NCBI RefSeq assembly: GCF_041447285.1
Contig: NZ_JBGMEB010000010.1
Location: 62,001-126,000, forward strand
Length of the DNA stretch: 64,000 nucleotides
Direction: 5' to 3'
DNA from: Methanomethylovorans sp041447285
Lineage (GTDB): Archaea > Halobacteriota > Methanosarcinia > Methanosarcinales > Methanosarcinaceae
Part shown: one piece after another, positions 53,667 through 62,716 of the stretch
Layout: each line of letters opens with the position of its first letter
Numbering within the stretch: the stretch's first letter is position 1
Notes under the pieces: generated by a model
The model's input: only the letters and a program-made list of their open reading frames with translations
Told to the model about the DNA's origin: nothing
Databases searched by the model: none
Made by a program: the position numbers and the translations under genes

Positions 53667-54425
53667 TTATACATCTACTTGCATCAAGTCTTCTGCTATG
53701 TGCACTTCTTTGGGGAAGACTGTGTGTATATGATCGATGGCTTCCTGCTCATGCCCCTGCATGTGCGGGTATAGATGTGTCAGGTAAAGCCTATCCACAT
53801 TCAGGGGATGCTTTGAGATGTGGGCTGTGAGCATATCGGGGGTGGTATGGTTATCCACTTCAAATCCCAGTGGGAAGGAGCATTCGTACACCAGGACATG
53901 CGCTCCCTGGGCAAGTTCGGTGAGACTATGACAGGGTTCTGTGTCACCTGTGTAGACGGCGATCCTGCCTGCGTGTTCCACTCTGTAACCAATTGTTGTT
54001 ACACTATGGCGTCCGTGTGCGGTGTGAATGGTGCAGTCTGCCACATTTACAACATCACCGCCTGTAAGTTCGGTGATCTTTACCTGTAGCCTGTCCCTGA
54101 GGTATGGGTAAAGTTCCATGAGTTTGTAGAACCATCCTGCTGTACCCACAGGCCCGTAAATGTGTGCCTGGGTAAGTCCTACGAGCCAGTTGGCCTTGAT
54201 AAGCCCCAAAAGGTCCGAGACATGGTCCAGGTGTAGGTGTGTCAGAAAGATGGTATCAATATCCCGATGGTCATAACCACTTTCGTAAATCCGTTGCAGT
54301 ATGCCGCATCCGCAGTCAAAGAGCAGGGGTTTTTTCTTCCCGCCGACCTCTACTTCCATAATAAGCCCGGACTGTGCCCTTGCCTGAGGGATGCCTGTGC
54401 CTGTGCCTAAGAACGTGAGTTTCAT
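53667..54425 (-). CDS. ribonuclease Z-like MBL-fold hydrolase
   Basis: 252 residues from the ATG at 54423-54425 (MKLTFLGTGTGIPQARAQSG, the usual opening of the family); a longer frame reaching 54497 has no support. The metal motif is THLHLDHVSD, with further ligands in HGRHSV, TGDTEP and the late LTHLYPHMQGHE. It is close to tRNase Z and arylsulfatase-like members. A role in tRNA 3' processing is possible but not shown; it lies near a tRNA gene, which may be chance. Confidence 0.87.
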   Translation of the reverse strand: MKLTFLGTGTGIPQARAQSGLIMEVEVGGKKKPLLFDCGCGILQRIYESGYDHRDIDTIFLTHLHLDHVSDLLGLIKANWLVGLTQAHIYGPVGTAGWFYKLMELYPYLRDRLQVKITELTGGDVVNVADCTIHTAHGRHSVTTIGYRVEHAGRIAVYTGDTEPCHSLTELAQGAHVLVYECSFPLGFEVDNHTTPDMLTAHISKHPLNVDRLYLTHLYPHMQGHEQEAIDHIHTVFPKEVHIAEDLMQVDV

Positions 54426-54508
54426 AGATGAAGAATAAGGCTTAAGTAACTTAACTTTAATTATGGGGTAGTCCACACTGGGAGAAGTCCACAACAACTA
54501 TTCTTCAA

Positions 54509-54548
54509 GCGAGGGTTGCCCAGCTGGTCAAAGGCGCCAGACTTAAGA
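54509..54548 (+). pseudogene. 5' half of a tRNA-Leu gene (truncated copy)
   Basis: Forty bases match the first 40 bases of the tRNA-Leu(TAA) gene at 54620 with two differences, in the anticodon stem (TCGGA became CCAGA). The match stops just past the anticodon loop, and no 3' half follows. It looks like a scar of duplication or recombination at the tRNA, as left by integrating elements. No integrase gene is seen. Confidence 0.75.
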
Positions 54549-54619
54549 AAAAGAGTGAAGGACTTACCAAAAAGACAAAATAGAAAAAAAAGAATCAGTG
54601 ACAAAAACCAAATCAATGT

Positions 54620-54703
54620 GCGAGGGTTGCCCAGCTGGTCAAAGGCGTCGGACTTAAGATCCGATTTCGAAGGAATTCGTGGGTTCAAATCCCATCCCTC
54701 GCA
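54620..54703 (+). tRNA. tRNA-Leu (anticodon TAA)
   Basis: 84 nt. The acceptor GCGAGGG pairs with CCCTCGC, followed by the A discriminator. The D arm is GCCCAGCTGGTCAAAGGC, the anticodon stem TCGGA/TCCGA encloses CTTAAGA with anticodon TAA, a long class II variable arm follows, and the T arm is GTGGG-TTCAAAT-CCCAT. CCA is not encoded. The long variable arm and anticodon fix it as leucine. It borders the accessory block to the right. Confidence 0.96.
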
Positions 54704-54956
54704 TTTTAATTTCTTTCAGTTTATCTAGCAAATCAAAAAGATTCCTTTCTTCTAAAAATATCAGAAGTAAATAACAATAAAATCCATAGAAACTTCTAAA
54801 AGTATCCCTCACCGTTTTTACTTCATAAGACTTATTTCCAAAAATTAGCTTTTTTGAATCACTTTCATGATAGTAATCAGCATGAGCAATTTTGTTTCTA
54901 ATAATTCCCGATTTTAGGGAAATGGGACCATGAATTGTTACCAAGTCTTTTTCCAT
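54654..54956 (-). pseudogene. HEPN-like fragment running antisense into the tRNA
   Basis: A 100-codon frame whose last 17 or so residues (MRGMGFEPTNSFEIGS) are only the reverse strand of tRNA-Leu, so the true gene has lost its end. The remaining part contains GIIRNKIAHADYYH, with an R-x4-H pattern as in HEPN RNases, and a hydrophobic helix (FYGFYCYLLLIFLEE). It starts about 20 bp after the debris of the gene upstream. I read it as a truncated HEPN-like protein fused to the tRNA at an old integration junction; the domain call is tentative. Confidence 0.4.
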
Positions 54957-54977
54957 TTGTCTAATTATAAAGTTGAG

Positions 54978-55259
54978 TTATTAATCTATCAATAAAATCT
55001 ATGCTTTGTGAATCTAATTTTTCGCTTTGTGTAACTAACTCATCTAAAAAGGCATAAAATTTTTATGAATATATGAAATCCAATTATAAAACTCTTCTAG
55101 ATTGTTTGGGCACTTTGTCTCAAATTCCTCATCAACCAATTGCATAAAGCTAGTTGGAATTTTGACATTTAATTCGGATTCAATGTCATTAAAGCGTTTA
55201 ACTATTTCATCCTTAGCTTTTGGCTTGAGCTTTTTAAATGCATCTGAATCTACACTCAT
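54978..55259 (-). pseudogene. small helical protein gene, apparently frameshifted
   Basis: The intact frame (55044-55259) gives 71 residues, AKDEIVKRFNDIESELNVKI through YIHKNFMPF. Near 55068 the run AAAAATTTT allows a one-base shift. After it, the minus strand reads on as FLDELVTQSEKLDSQSIDFI and RLITQLYN to a stop near 54978, with similar polar helical composition. So the gene was probably about 97 codons and is broken, or the base is a sequencing slip. No family recognised. Confidence 0.45.
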
Positions 55260-55281
55260 GTTTCCTGTTTTCCCTTTTTTG

Positions 55282-55641
55282 TTAAAAGAAGAATAGCAAA
55301 ATAACTCCTAAAGCATAAATCACAAGAGATTTTTTGTCTGTAAATTTCCAGTTCTTAATAGAATGATTTACTGCACTCATACCCACTATAATAACTGCGC
55401 CTAACATATTCAGCAATGAAAATTGTGCTGTAATACTTTGCCAGAATTCTTGGACAAATAAAGTAAGGTATCCACTTAAAAGAATGGAAATTAAATATAT
55501 TAAAAGAGCTCTTTCTTTACTACAAAATTTGCCTCCACTGTTAAAGGAGTAAGCGGTAGTTGTATAGAAAATACCACCAAAAAGTGCCATTGTAGAACCT
55601 GTAAGCATGAGGTCAAGATTTTCTTGAATAAGATTGAACAT
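55282..55641 (-). CDS. small membrane protein, unrecognised
   Basis: 119 residues with four likely helices (about 12-32, 43-65, 72-90 and 102-119). It ends in a run of Phe. It lies 22 bp upstream of the broken helical-protein gene in the debris between tRNA-Leu and the defence operon. No homologue was recognised. Confidence 0.55.
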   Translation of the reverse strand: MFNLIQENLDLMLTGSTMALFGGIFYTTTAYSFNSGGKFCSKERALLIYLISILLSGYLTLFVQEFWQSITAQFSLLNMLGAVIIVGMSAVNHSIKNWKFTDKKSLVIYALGVILLFFF

Positions 55642-55782
55642 AAGAATATATTATACTGTCTGGATAAATAATTATTTACTATGTTTGATTAAACCAGGTA
55701 ATCAGTATCAAGTTATGTATAATGTGGGCGAGACATGTCCTGAAGTTAATCCGTAATAGCATTCATTTTTGAGGCTCAATCC

Positions 55783-55884
55783 ATGAAAATAGGAAGAACA
55801 ATTTCAATTTACTTACCAGATGCCAATTCACAAGGCATAAAGATTTGTGAGAAATCTGAGAAAGGATTATCCAGAAGTTATTGA
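55783..55884 (+). pseudogene. remnant resembling the start of a GIY-YIG nuclease-family gene
   Basis: ATG at 55783 opens 33 codons. The first 22 residues (MKIGRTISIYLPDANSQGIK and IC) resemble the N-terminal leader of GIY-YIG nuclease-family proteins as I recall them (SIxLYLPDGxPxGIKI). The frame then ends without the nuclease domain, so this is at most a fragment. No other gene is seen in 55642-55968. Confidence 0.3.
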
Positions 55885-55968
55885 GCCACATGAAACCAAT
55901 AAACAACGAATCTTATTCTAAGTGAATGGGAAAAAACACAGCGAGTGCAGTTGCACCTCGCTCTATTA

Positions 55969-58137
55969 TTATAGTCCTTTCAGTACCTCAACGGCCGCTT
56001 TCACGTCCAATTCGTTATAAAGAAATGCCATTCGCAATAATTCATCAGGAACCATTTTATCATATTTATCAACTCTTGGTACTTGATTTTCGGGTAGTAC
56101 CAAATCGGGGTCATGGAAGTTGATTTGAAGTTTGGACAGCTTATCGGTAAACTCGGCAACAGACATGTCACTTGTTATCTGCAAATAATGATGTCCCTCA
56201 AAAACGGAATAAATTCGAAGTGAATCTTTCAGACTGCATGTTAGCAGATTCTTAATTGTCTCTAATGTTTTACTTCCTACCCACGGACACAAGTAAAACG
56301 ATCGCTCAGCATAAGGAATAATACTTTTTTGCAGTATCCCTGCTTCTCTGGCAATAAAGCGCGCATCATCTATGATCTGCGATGCTTTAGGCTGCAAATA
56401 ACTATATCTAATATCCTCCCTCAAAATTTGCCTAATTCTCTGGATAATTTTTGTATGAATACGGCCTCCAGAACCATTCCAACATGGTATGCGGTTGTTT
56501 TTTACAGGGTTAACATATATGATTTTACGTTCTTCATCAACATCAAGTACCTTCCATGTTCGACCAGCCAAAATAAAGACTTCGCCTACAATTGGACAGC
56601 TGTCCAATGTGCCGATTTCGCCGTCTTGACTGTGTACATGATAAGCCTGTTCATCTTGAAACACCGCATAGAAAGAATAATGGTTTGTAATCCTTTCGCC
56701 TTTTAAGCCAACGATGATATTTCCGTCTTCAATACGCTGCAAATAGTCATTAGCCAGCATGTGCTGCAATAGTTTGCGATATTCCTCTTGGTTGACTGTA
56801 CTATAGAAAGCGGGAAGCTTCAAGACATTTCTTGCTAGCTCAGAGGGACTAAGTTCACCAAATGTCATTAAAGTGCTGAGCGTTTGATGTGCCAACAAGC
56901 TGAACGGTTTTGCCTTAAGCTCAAATGGTTCTACCCAGTGCTCCTCAAGATAAAGCTGAATGATTGCAATGGTACGCAATAATTCCCATGGCATTTGCTC
57001 AAAAGGGTTTCTGTCTGATGGTTTATATACGTCAAGAAACATCATTTGCGATTTTCCACTGCGTCTTCCAGAACGCCCAAGACGCTGCACAAAGCTTGCG
57101 CAGGAATAGGGTGCACCAATTTGTATAGTAGAATCTAAGTCGCCAATGTCGATGCCCAATTCCAATGTCAGTGTGGCAGCTGCAACGGTAGGTCCATTAA
57201 TGTCTCTCAAAGCAGATTCCGCTTCATGCCGGAGAGAGGCTGAAACACTGCCGTGGTGGACATAAAATACATCTCTCTCATTCTTCTTCAGTGCAATTTC
57301 TTTCATGTCGGCAATTGTTTTTTCTGCATCACCTCTACTATTAGTAAAAATCAAGCACTTCTTACCATGGCAGTTTTCATAAAGAAAATCATTATATTCC
57401 TGCATAACTTTTTCGGCTTCTTCAGGGTCATTGGGTAGTATAAAACTTTCAGCGCACAATGAAATTGTACGTTTGTGATGTTTGATACCCACTGCCTGTA
57501 CTTTTCGTTTGCTTCCTGCTGCTAAAAATTGCATGGCCGTTTCATAGTCATTCAGCGTTGCGGAAAGTCCAATGCGTCTAGGTTTACAGTTTGCAACTTT
57601 TTCTAACCGTGATAAGAGACAAAGCACTTGCAAACCACGATCTGTTCCCATAAGCGCATGAATTTCATCGATGATTATAAATCGCAAATCAGAGAACAAA
57701 CGTGTTACATCACCAGAACGGAGCATCAACAATGCTTCCAGTGATTCAGGCGTAATTTGGAGTACTCCCTGTGCCTCTTTTAGCGCACGTTTTTTCATCG
57801 CTTGCGATACATCCCCGTGCCAAGGCCAGACAGGGATATAACTTTCCTCAAACAATTCACTAAGCCTTTCAAATTGGTTGTTAATCAGCGCTTTTAACGG
57901 TCCAATATACATAACGCCAATTGTATCTGGATAATTTTGATATAGAGAGGTCAATATGGGAAAAAAAGCCGCTTCTGTTTTGCCAGAAGCAGTTCCTGAA
58001 GCGATGATAACATGATCATCTGTGTCCAGAATTGCTTCACAAGCCTCGACCTGGACCTCACGCAGATCTGTCCACTGTTTTCTATAAATATATTCTTGTA
58101 TAAATGGCGCATAGCGCTCAAAAGCTGTCTGGCTCAT
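55969..58137 (-). CDS. Lhr-like superfamily 2 helicase, Shango SngC-like
   Basis: 722 residues. Helicase motifs in order are SGTASGKTEAA (I), YIGPLKALINNQ (Ia), ITPESLEALL (Ib), IIIDEIHAL (DEIH box, II), LSATL (III), then ATLTLELGIDIG (V) and QRLGRSGRRSG (VI). A C-terminal region of about 330 residues follows, as in Lhr-like helicases of BREX (BrxHI) and Shango systems. It overlaps the ATPase gene by 4 bp and is last in a three-gene operon. Its likely role is to unwind or remodel foreign nucleic acid; this comes from family and context. Confidence 0.85.
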   Translation of the reverse strand: MSQTAFERYAPFIQEYIYRKQWTDLREVQVEACEAILDTDDHVIIASGTASGKTEAAFFPILTSLYQNYPDTIGVMYIGPLKALINNQFERLSELFEESYIPVWPWHGDVSQAMKKRALKEAQGVLQITPESLEALLMLRSGDVTRLFSDLRFIIIDEIHALMGTDRGLQVLCLLSRLEKVANCKPRRIGLSATLNDYETAMQFLAAGSKRKVQAVGIKHHKRTISLCAESFILPNDPEEAEKVMQEYNDFLYENCHGKKCLIFTNSRGDAEKTIADMKEIALKKNERDVFYVHHGSVSASLRHEAESALRDINGPTVAAATLTLELGIDIGDLDSTIQIGAPYSCASFVQRLGRSGRRSGKSQMMFLDVYKPSDRNPFEQMPWELLRTIAIIQLYLEEHWVEPFELKAKPFSLLAHQTLSTLMTFGELSPSELARNVLKLPAFYSTVNQEEYRKLLQHMLANDYLQRIEDGNIIVGLKGERITNHYSFYAVFQDEQAYHVHSQDGEIGTLDSCPIVGEVFILAGRTWKVLDVDEERKIIYVNPVKNNRIPCWNGSGGRIHTKIIQRIRQILREDIRYSYLQPKASQIIDDARFIAREAGILQKSIIPYAERSFYLCPWVGSKTLETIKNLLTCSLKDSLRIYSVFEGHHYLQITSDMSVAEFTDKLSKLQINFHDPDLVLPENQVPRVDKYDKMVPDELLRMAFLYNELDVKAAVEVLKGL

Positions 58138-59471
58138 ATATCAAACTCGGCGAAGAGATCATCATCTTTTATGGATACATCCTCAGGGTTTAGTTCCGCA
58201 CTCTTTACTGAGAATCCTCTTTCTGTTATCAGCATATCAAAAGTAAGATTGGGATTTTGATGCAGAATATTCAGAAGACCTAAAAAATCTCTAGTAATCT
58301 CACGTGGGGTCAACAATTGATCCGCACCTAAACGTGCAATTACAGTGTTAATAAAGGCAACGAGTTCTTTTTCTCCAAAAGGGCACGAGTATGTGTAATA
58401 CGCACCATGAAGTTCACAAAGTCGTTGTAACAATACGTAAATCTCTTCGACAGAGAGTTGATTGAGCTTAATTACAGGACTCGTATAATCCACAAAACCC
58501 TGGGCACCAAAACGATTATCAGCAAGACGTGAGCGCAATGCTTCATAGTTAAAAAGGCCTCTGCGTTCATCGTAAATAAACTGAGGTGTTCCGCTAAGAA
58601 AAACACCAATATATTGCGCTTTCCCCTGCATGGTATCATTAAAAATAGTTAATATTTTCTCGTAGTTACTATCCCTGGCTTGTTTGTGTGTAATCTTATA
58701 AAGATTCACGCCTTCATCCAAAAACAACAACAAACCTTTATATCCAGTTTTGGCTACAAAAACAGCAAATAACTTTAAAAATTCATACCAGCTTTGGTCA
58801 TCTATGATGCAATCCACCGATAGATACTGACGAGCTTCGGTTTTTGTAGCAAATTCTCCTCGAAGCCATCGCAACGAAGCCTGCTTCAAATTTTCATCCC
58901 CAGTTTTCATTCCTCGCCAGTAAGCCTCAATAACAGAAGAAAACGCAAAACCGTATACCATTTCAGACAGATCGGTCAAGACTTCGCTTATTTCACTGCT
59001 GACAGCATCAACAATTTCGGGGTCACCTGGATGAAAACCTTTTGCTTTTGTTATACTGGACTGTAAAGAACTGATCCATTTTTGCAGAATAGATTCAAGC
59101 GCACTCCCTTCTGGTCTTGTGAGCGTTGAAAGATGCTGCATAAGCTCACGATAGGTAGCAAGCCCTTGACCCTTTGTTCCGGTAAGACGGTGCTCTGGGG
59201 ACAAATCTGCATCGGCTACTACAAAATTCCGTTCCATTGCATTGTTACGAATCATTTGCAGCAAAAAGCTTTTTCCGCTGCCGTATTGCCCAGAAACCAA
59301 GCGGAAAGATGCACCACCGTCTTCGATGGTCGCAAGGTCATGTAAAAAGGCATTTACTTCACTTTTTCTGCCAACAGCTATATGTCGCAGACCGATTCTG
59401 GGCACCACTCCTGCGGTTAATGAGTTCATAAGAGCCGCTGACTCACGGCGACTGATCTTTACAGACTGCAT
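58134..59471 (-). CDS. BrxC/BrxD-like (DUF2791) P-loop ATPase, Shango SngB-like
   Basis: 445 residues. The Walker A motif is RLVSGQYGSGKSFLLQMI (about 57-74). Walker B is LLLFLDEGVNLYKI (about 242-255). The sensor-like phrase GVFLSGTPQFIYDERRG follows. The opening SRRESAALMNSLTAGVVPRI is the entry to the DUF2791 (BrxC/BrxD) ATP-binding family. It sits between the TerB-domain gene (13-bp overlap) and the helicase gene (4-bp overlap). That order is the one I recall for Shango, with this as the central ATPase. The mechanism is unproven. Confidence 0.85.
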   Translation of the reverse strand: MQSVKISRRESAALMNSLTAGVVPRIGLRHIAVGRKSEVNAFLHDLATIEDGGASFRLVSGQYGSGKSFLLQMIRNNAMERNFVVADADLSPEHRLTGTKGQGLATYRELMQHLSTLTRPEGSALESILQKWISSLQSSITKAKGFHPGDPEIVDAVSSEISEVLTDLSEMVYGFAFSSVIEAYWRGMKTGDENLKQASLRWLRGEFATKTEARQYLSVDCIIDDQSWYEFLKLFAVFVAKTGYKGLLLFLDEGVNLYKITHKQARDSNYEKILTIFNDTMQGKAQYIGVFLSGTPQFIYDERRGLFNYEALRSRLADNRFGAQGFVDYTSPVIKLNQLSVEEIYVLLQRLCELHGAYYTYSCPFGEKELVAFINTVIARLGADQLLTPREITRDFLGLLNILHQNPNLTFDMLITERGFSVKSAELNPEDVSIKDDDLFAEFDI

Positions 59472-61822
59472 TTTATTTTCTCCCTTGCAACAGATTGTTT
59501 GAGTAAATCTATGTATTCGTCCAAAATCTGAGGTTTCTGATCTGCAGTATCAACAATAATTTCTCCAATTATCTGCAATGCCAGCTCATTAATATCATCT
59601 AAGAGGAGCTGCGGCATTGTAAGTGCTTCATCGGCAATTGTTTCTAAATCACTCTGTGGTTTTTCACTTGTTATCAGCACATAGAGAGATTTTTGTTGTA
59701 CCGGTAAAAGAGAATCAACAAACTCTTTCATCTCAGGTTTTAATACTGATGAATCAAATAATCTAGAGCCATTTCCTTCGGATAAAGTTGCAGTTTTGTT
59801 CTTATAAATATACTCAAGCTCATCCTGGTAATCATCTTCGGCGATTATTTTGGAAGCCTCTGCCACTAAAAGTGAGCAACCGAGATAACGTTCAGCCAAA
59901 CGGTTAATCTCCGCTATCAAAGTTTCATCTCCCTGAGTTGCACTGCACTCCCATGATGATTTCTCCAATCGGTCTAAAAGATTGCGTGCGCTGGGTGAAA
60001 TAGCGGTATAGATTGCGGTGACTTCTTGAACATCGGTTAATAACGCTTTTTTATCAGGAATGGTTGTTTCCTTCACTTCAAGCGCTGTACGCACAGCATC
60101 TGAATCTAATCTGAGTTTTTTAATCTTTTCAACATCTAATAGGACTTTTGGCTCTTTCAGAGGCTCATTTTCTTGTGTCGCCTGTAGCCCATATTGCTTT
60201 TTCAAGAATTTTTTAACCAGTTTTGCAGTTTCCTCATCAATCGTTACACCGCGTAATCGTCCCTTGCATCCTCGCAATTCACGCAGAGTATTTTCGCTAT
60301 ACCTGACAAGCTCATTGATATAGACTCTTAACTTGGGATATGTGGAGTAATCCTTTGCGGTAGCGTATGTTTTTTTGTTGGCGTATGGGCATACGGCACT
60401 TGTAAAAGCATAATATTCCTGCTTTTCTATACCAGGTGGTCCATAAGTATCTAAAATTCCTTTTTGTTTATTTTTACGTAAAGCAGAATCTGCTAGTGTA
60501 ATCACCCTTGGGATCGCTTCATGCATGAGATCTTGATTCCCATCTTTGTAAAATTTGCTGTTAACAAGAGGATAATCACATAAGTTATTAATCAACGAGA
60601 AAGGAAGCTTAAGCGGCATATCTTCCGCATGTCGTGATATTAAAATATCTGTCATGGAAGAGGGATATAATATAGAATGATCATCTACACCGGAAAAACT
60701 ATATTCCAAATTGTATTGCTGCGTGAAATCAAATGTCCATCTCCTTAGATAATACTCTAAGGAAGAGGATTTTTTTCGATATGCTGCCCATAATTGGATG
60801 AATTTTTGATGTCCCTCCTGTGGATCTTGCCACCCGATACCGCTGAGAAGCTCATAAACCAACACAAAAATGTAACTCACATCGGTATCCATGTAATTTC
60901 CTTGGCGAATTTGTGAGCGCCAATAAAAGTACCATGCTTGTTGATCCTTGTTCATACTGTCATACGTTGGATAGTAAGTCTTAAAGGGGACAAATGCTGC
61001 AGTTTTCTCTTCTCTTAAAGCATTCCTCTTCATATCTGTGAAAAACTTTGTGTATGAAGAGTTTTCAAGAGAAATGGAAACACTAACATTCTCCGAAACA
61101 TATGAAGGTTTTACAGGAATTGACTGTTTTTCTTCCTGTTCTCCAGAAACAACAATATCGGAAAATCCATTAGAGACAGCAGTATTTTCAGAAACGAAAA
61201 CACTGACATCTTCCGAAACATATGAAGGCTTTACAGGAAGTGATTGTTTAGACTCCTGTTCTCCGGGAACAACAATATCGGAAAATCTATTTTTATACTC
61301 CTGTTCCTTAGAAGCAACAACATTGGGAAACTCACTGGCTGTGGAAGTGCTTTTAGGAGAAAAGTCACCCCTAACACCTTCCAACACAGAAGAAGGCATT
61401 ACAGAAATTGATTGTTTTAACTCTTGTTCCTCGGGAACAACAATATCGGAAAATCCATTAGATACCGAGGTGCTATTCTGAATAGGAGTTGTTTTTGTTT
61501 GTGTAGTGGACTTCACCGAATCGCCGATAATCTGCGTTTTTACGTTTCGATATGCTATATCATAATGAACTATACCCAATATCCAAATAAGAGCAGATAA
61601 GGAGGTATTTGTAAATGTTATTACTGCATAAGCGATAGCACACATGACATTTAGAGTACTGGAGTTAATCAGGCCGAGATAGAGCAACGAGATCCAATTA
61701 AAAGCTGGCATAAAAGAAAGGATTCTAAAACCTTTTCCAGGTAATTTTCTTCGTCTACTATTTGCGGAAATATATTTCACAGTCGCATCCGGTTGAAGTT
61801 TTTCAAGTTTACTCATAATCAC
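59459..61822 (-). CDS. TerB-domain protein with membrane region, Shango SngA-like
   Basis: 787 residues. Residues 32-91 hold about three hydrophobic helices. Residues 120-255 are a linker with a repeated unit of about 40 residues (FSDIVVPGEQESKQSLPVKP at 180, FSDIVVSGEQEEKQSIPVKP at 220, a diverged copy at 124). A TerB_N-like domain follows (about 285-440, QQAWYFYWRSQIRQGNYMDT). A long middle has RGVTIDEETAKLVKKFL. The end is TerB_C-like (about 600-780). TerB-domain proteins with a DUF2791 ATPase and helicase define Shango. The membrane region and repeats are additions that could place the system at the membrane. Confidence 0.8.
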   Translation of the reverse strand: MIMSKLEKLQPDATVKYISANSRRRKLPGKGFRILSFMPAFNWISLLYLGLINSSTLNVMCAIAYAVITFTNTSLSALIWILGIVHYDIAYRNVKTQIIGDSVKSTTQTKTTPIQNSTSVSNGFSDIVVPEEQELKQSISVMPSSVLEGVRGDFSPKSTSTASEFPNVVASKEQEYKNRFSDIVVPGEQESKQSLPVKPSYVSEDVSVFVSENTAVSNGFSDIVVSGEQEEKQSIPVKPSYVSENVSVSISLENSSYTKFFTDMKRNALREEKTAAFVPFKTYYPTYDSMNKDQQAWYFYWRSQIRQGNYMDTDVSYIFVLVYELLSGIGWQDPQEGHQKFIQLWAAYRKKSSSLEYYLRRWTFDFTQQYNLEYSFSGVDDHSILYPSSMTDILISRHAEDMPLKLPFSLINNLCDYPLVNSKFYKDGNQDLMHEAIPRVITLADSALRKNKQKGILDTYGPPGIEKQEYYAFTSAVCPYANKKTYATAKDYSTYPKLRVYINELVRYSENTLRELRGCKGRLRGVTIDEETAKLVKKFLKKQYGLQATQENEPLKEPKVLLDVEKIKKLRLDSDAVRTALEVKETTIPDKKALLTDVQEVTAIYTAISPSARNLLDRLEKSSWECSATQGDETLIAEINRLAERYLGCSLLVAEASKIIAEDDYQDELEYIYKNKTATLSEGNGSRLFDSSVLKPEMKEFVDSLLPVQQKSLYVLITSEKPQSDLETIADEALTMPQLLLDDINELALQIIGEIIVDTADQKPQILDEYIDLLKQSVAREKIKCSL

Positions 61823-62101
61823 ATGCCTGAAAACATTAATTAAATCAGATTTTTATTCATGAAGTGTTTTCTATAAAAGATAGCACTAATCTTCTTAAGT
61901 CTTGTTCTTTTGCAGTAATTTCCTCACACTTTACTTATCATCGTGTAGTATTTCTCTTTTTTCTCGGGGCTATATCCGTAGGAATAGTAAAAACTCTTCA
62001 AATATTTTTATTAAAATTCTCTTCTTAAAGTTCAACAAACACGACTACATATTTTTACAGTATTTTTAGTTACGCTGCCAGATACTACTCCGAATTATTG
62101 A
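61823..62101. other. upstream region of the Shango-like operon
   Basis: About 280 bp between the CARF-HTH gene and the TerB-domain gene, both on the minus strand. AT-rich, no gene, no clear dyad. The first gene of the operon starts at 61822, just after an AT-rich patch that could hold its promoter. Confidence 0.4.
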
Positions 62102-62716
62102 TCATATAACTGCTAACCTACCAGAATCCGTTAGTGAATACCCACCATTATCCGAAATATATCCCATCGCCTTTAATTCCCTCAAGTGGTTATATGCCAT
62201 ACCTTTTGAGATGCCCACATTGGCGGCAATGTTCTCTACTGCAGATGTTCCACCTTGTATAAGCTCCAGAATTGCCTTTTTTGTAGGAGATAAGTTAAAG
62301 CTTAGAATGGGGAACTCGATCATGAAATTATCTTCTTCAGTGACATACACCACCTTCTTAACCATGTCGCTGCGGGCATAAGCACCAAACAATGCACCAA
62401 ATGCCTGGGGTTTTCTTCCTCCGGATACATTTATCAGGACACTTCTGCCTAAAGCATGCTCTTTTTCGATAATGTCGGCAACGTCCTTTGCAACCCTTAC
62501 GGGGTCATATAATGATGTAATTGCTTTTTTGACCTCTATCACCTTGCCAAAGGTGGCTTCGAGTGTATTCTCTGCTTGGACCTTTCTTTCAACTGCATTT
62601 TCTTCGGTAAGAATGATTATCCTTGAAGGGGAAAGCCTGGTCACACATACCAGCACAGGTTCAAGGTTGTAAAGCGTGGTTATTAAGGTTGAATCTGTCA
62701 TTGTTGTTATATTCAA
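62102..62716 (-). CDS. CARF-HTH regulator (Csa3/HFX_2341-like)
   Basis: 204 residues. The N-terminal half is a Rossmann-like CARF domain: IILTEENAVERKVQ, and VLINVSGGRKPQAFG carries the SGGRK ligand-loop signature. The C-terminal half is a winged helix (SAVENIAANVGISKGMAYNHLRELKAMGYI). Csa3-type proteins sense cyclic oligoadenylates and control CRISPR-cas genes. No cas gene or CRISPR array is in the window; the nearest genes are the Shango-like operon and a UvrD-type helicase. It may control the operon, but this is inference. Confidence 0.82.
   Translation of the reverse strand: MNITTMTDSTLITTLYNLEPVLVCVTRLSPSRIIILTEENAVERKVQAENTLEATFGKVIEVKKAITSLYDPVRVAKDVADIIEKEHALGRSVLINVSGGRKPQAFGALFGAYARSDMVKKVVYVTEEDNFMIEFPILSFNLSPTKKAILELIQGGTSAVENIAANVGISKGMAYNHLRELKAMGYISDNGGYSLTDSGRLAVI

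Noticed and set aside
54509..54703. Split or intron-containing tRNA made of the two tRNA-like segments
   Set aside because: The downstream copy is a complete, well-folded tRNA-Leu, so the upstream half is better explained as a truncated duplicate.
55969..61822. BREX system, because of the BrxD-like ATPase and BrxHI-like helicase
   Set aside because: No pglX methylase, pglZ phosphatase or other BREX core genes are present; the TerB-domain partner fits Shango better.
62102..62716. CRISPR-Cas locus suggested by the Csa3-like regulator
   Set aside because: No cas genes and no regularly spaced direct repeats were seen anywhere in the window; CARF-HTH proteins also occur alone.
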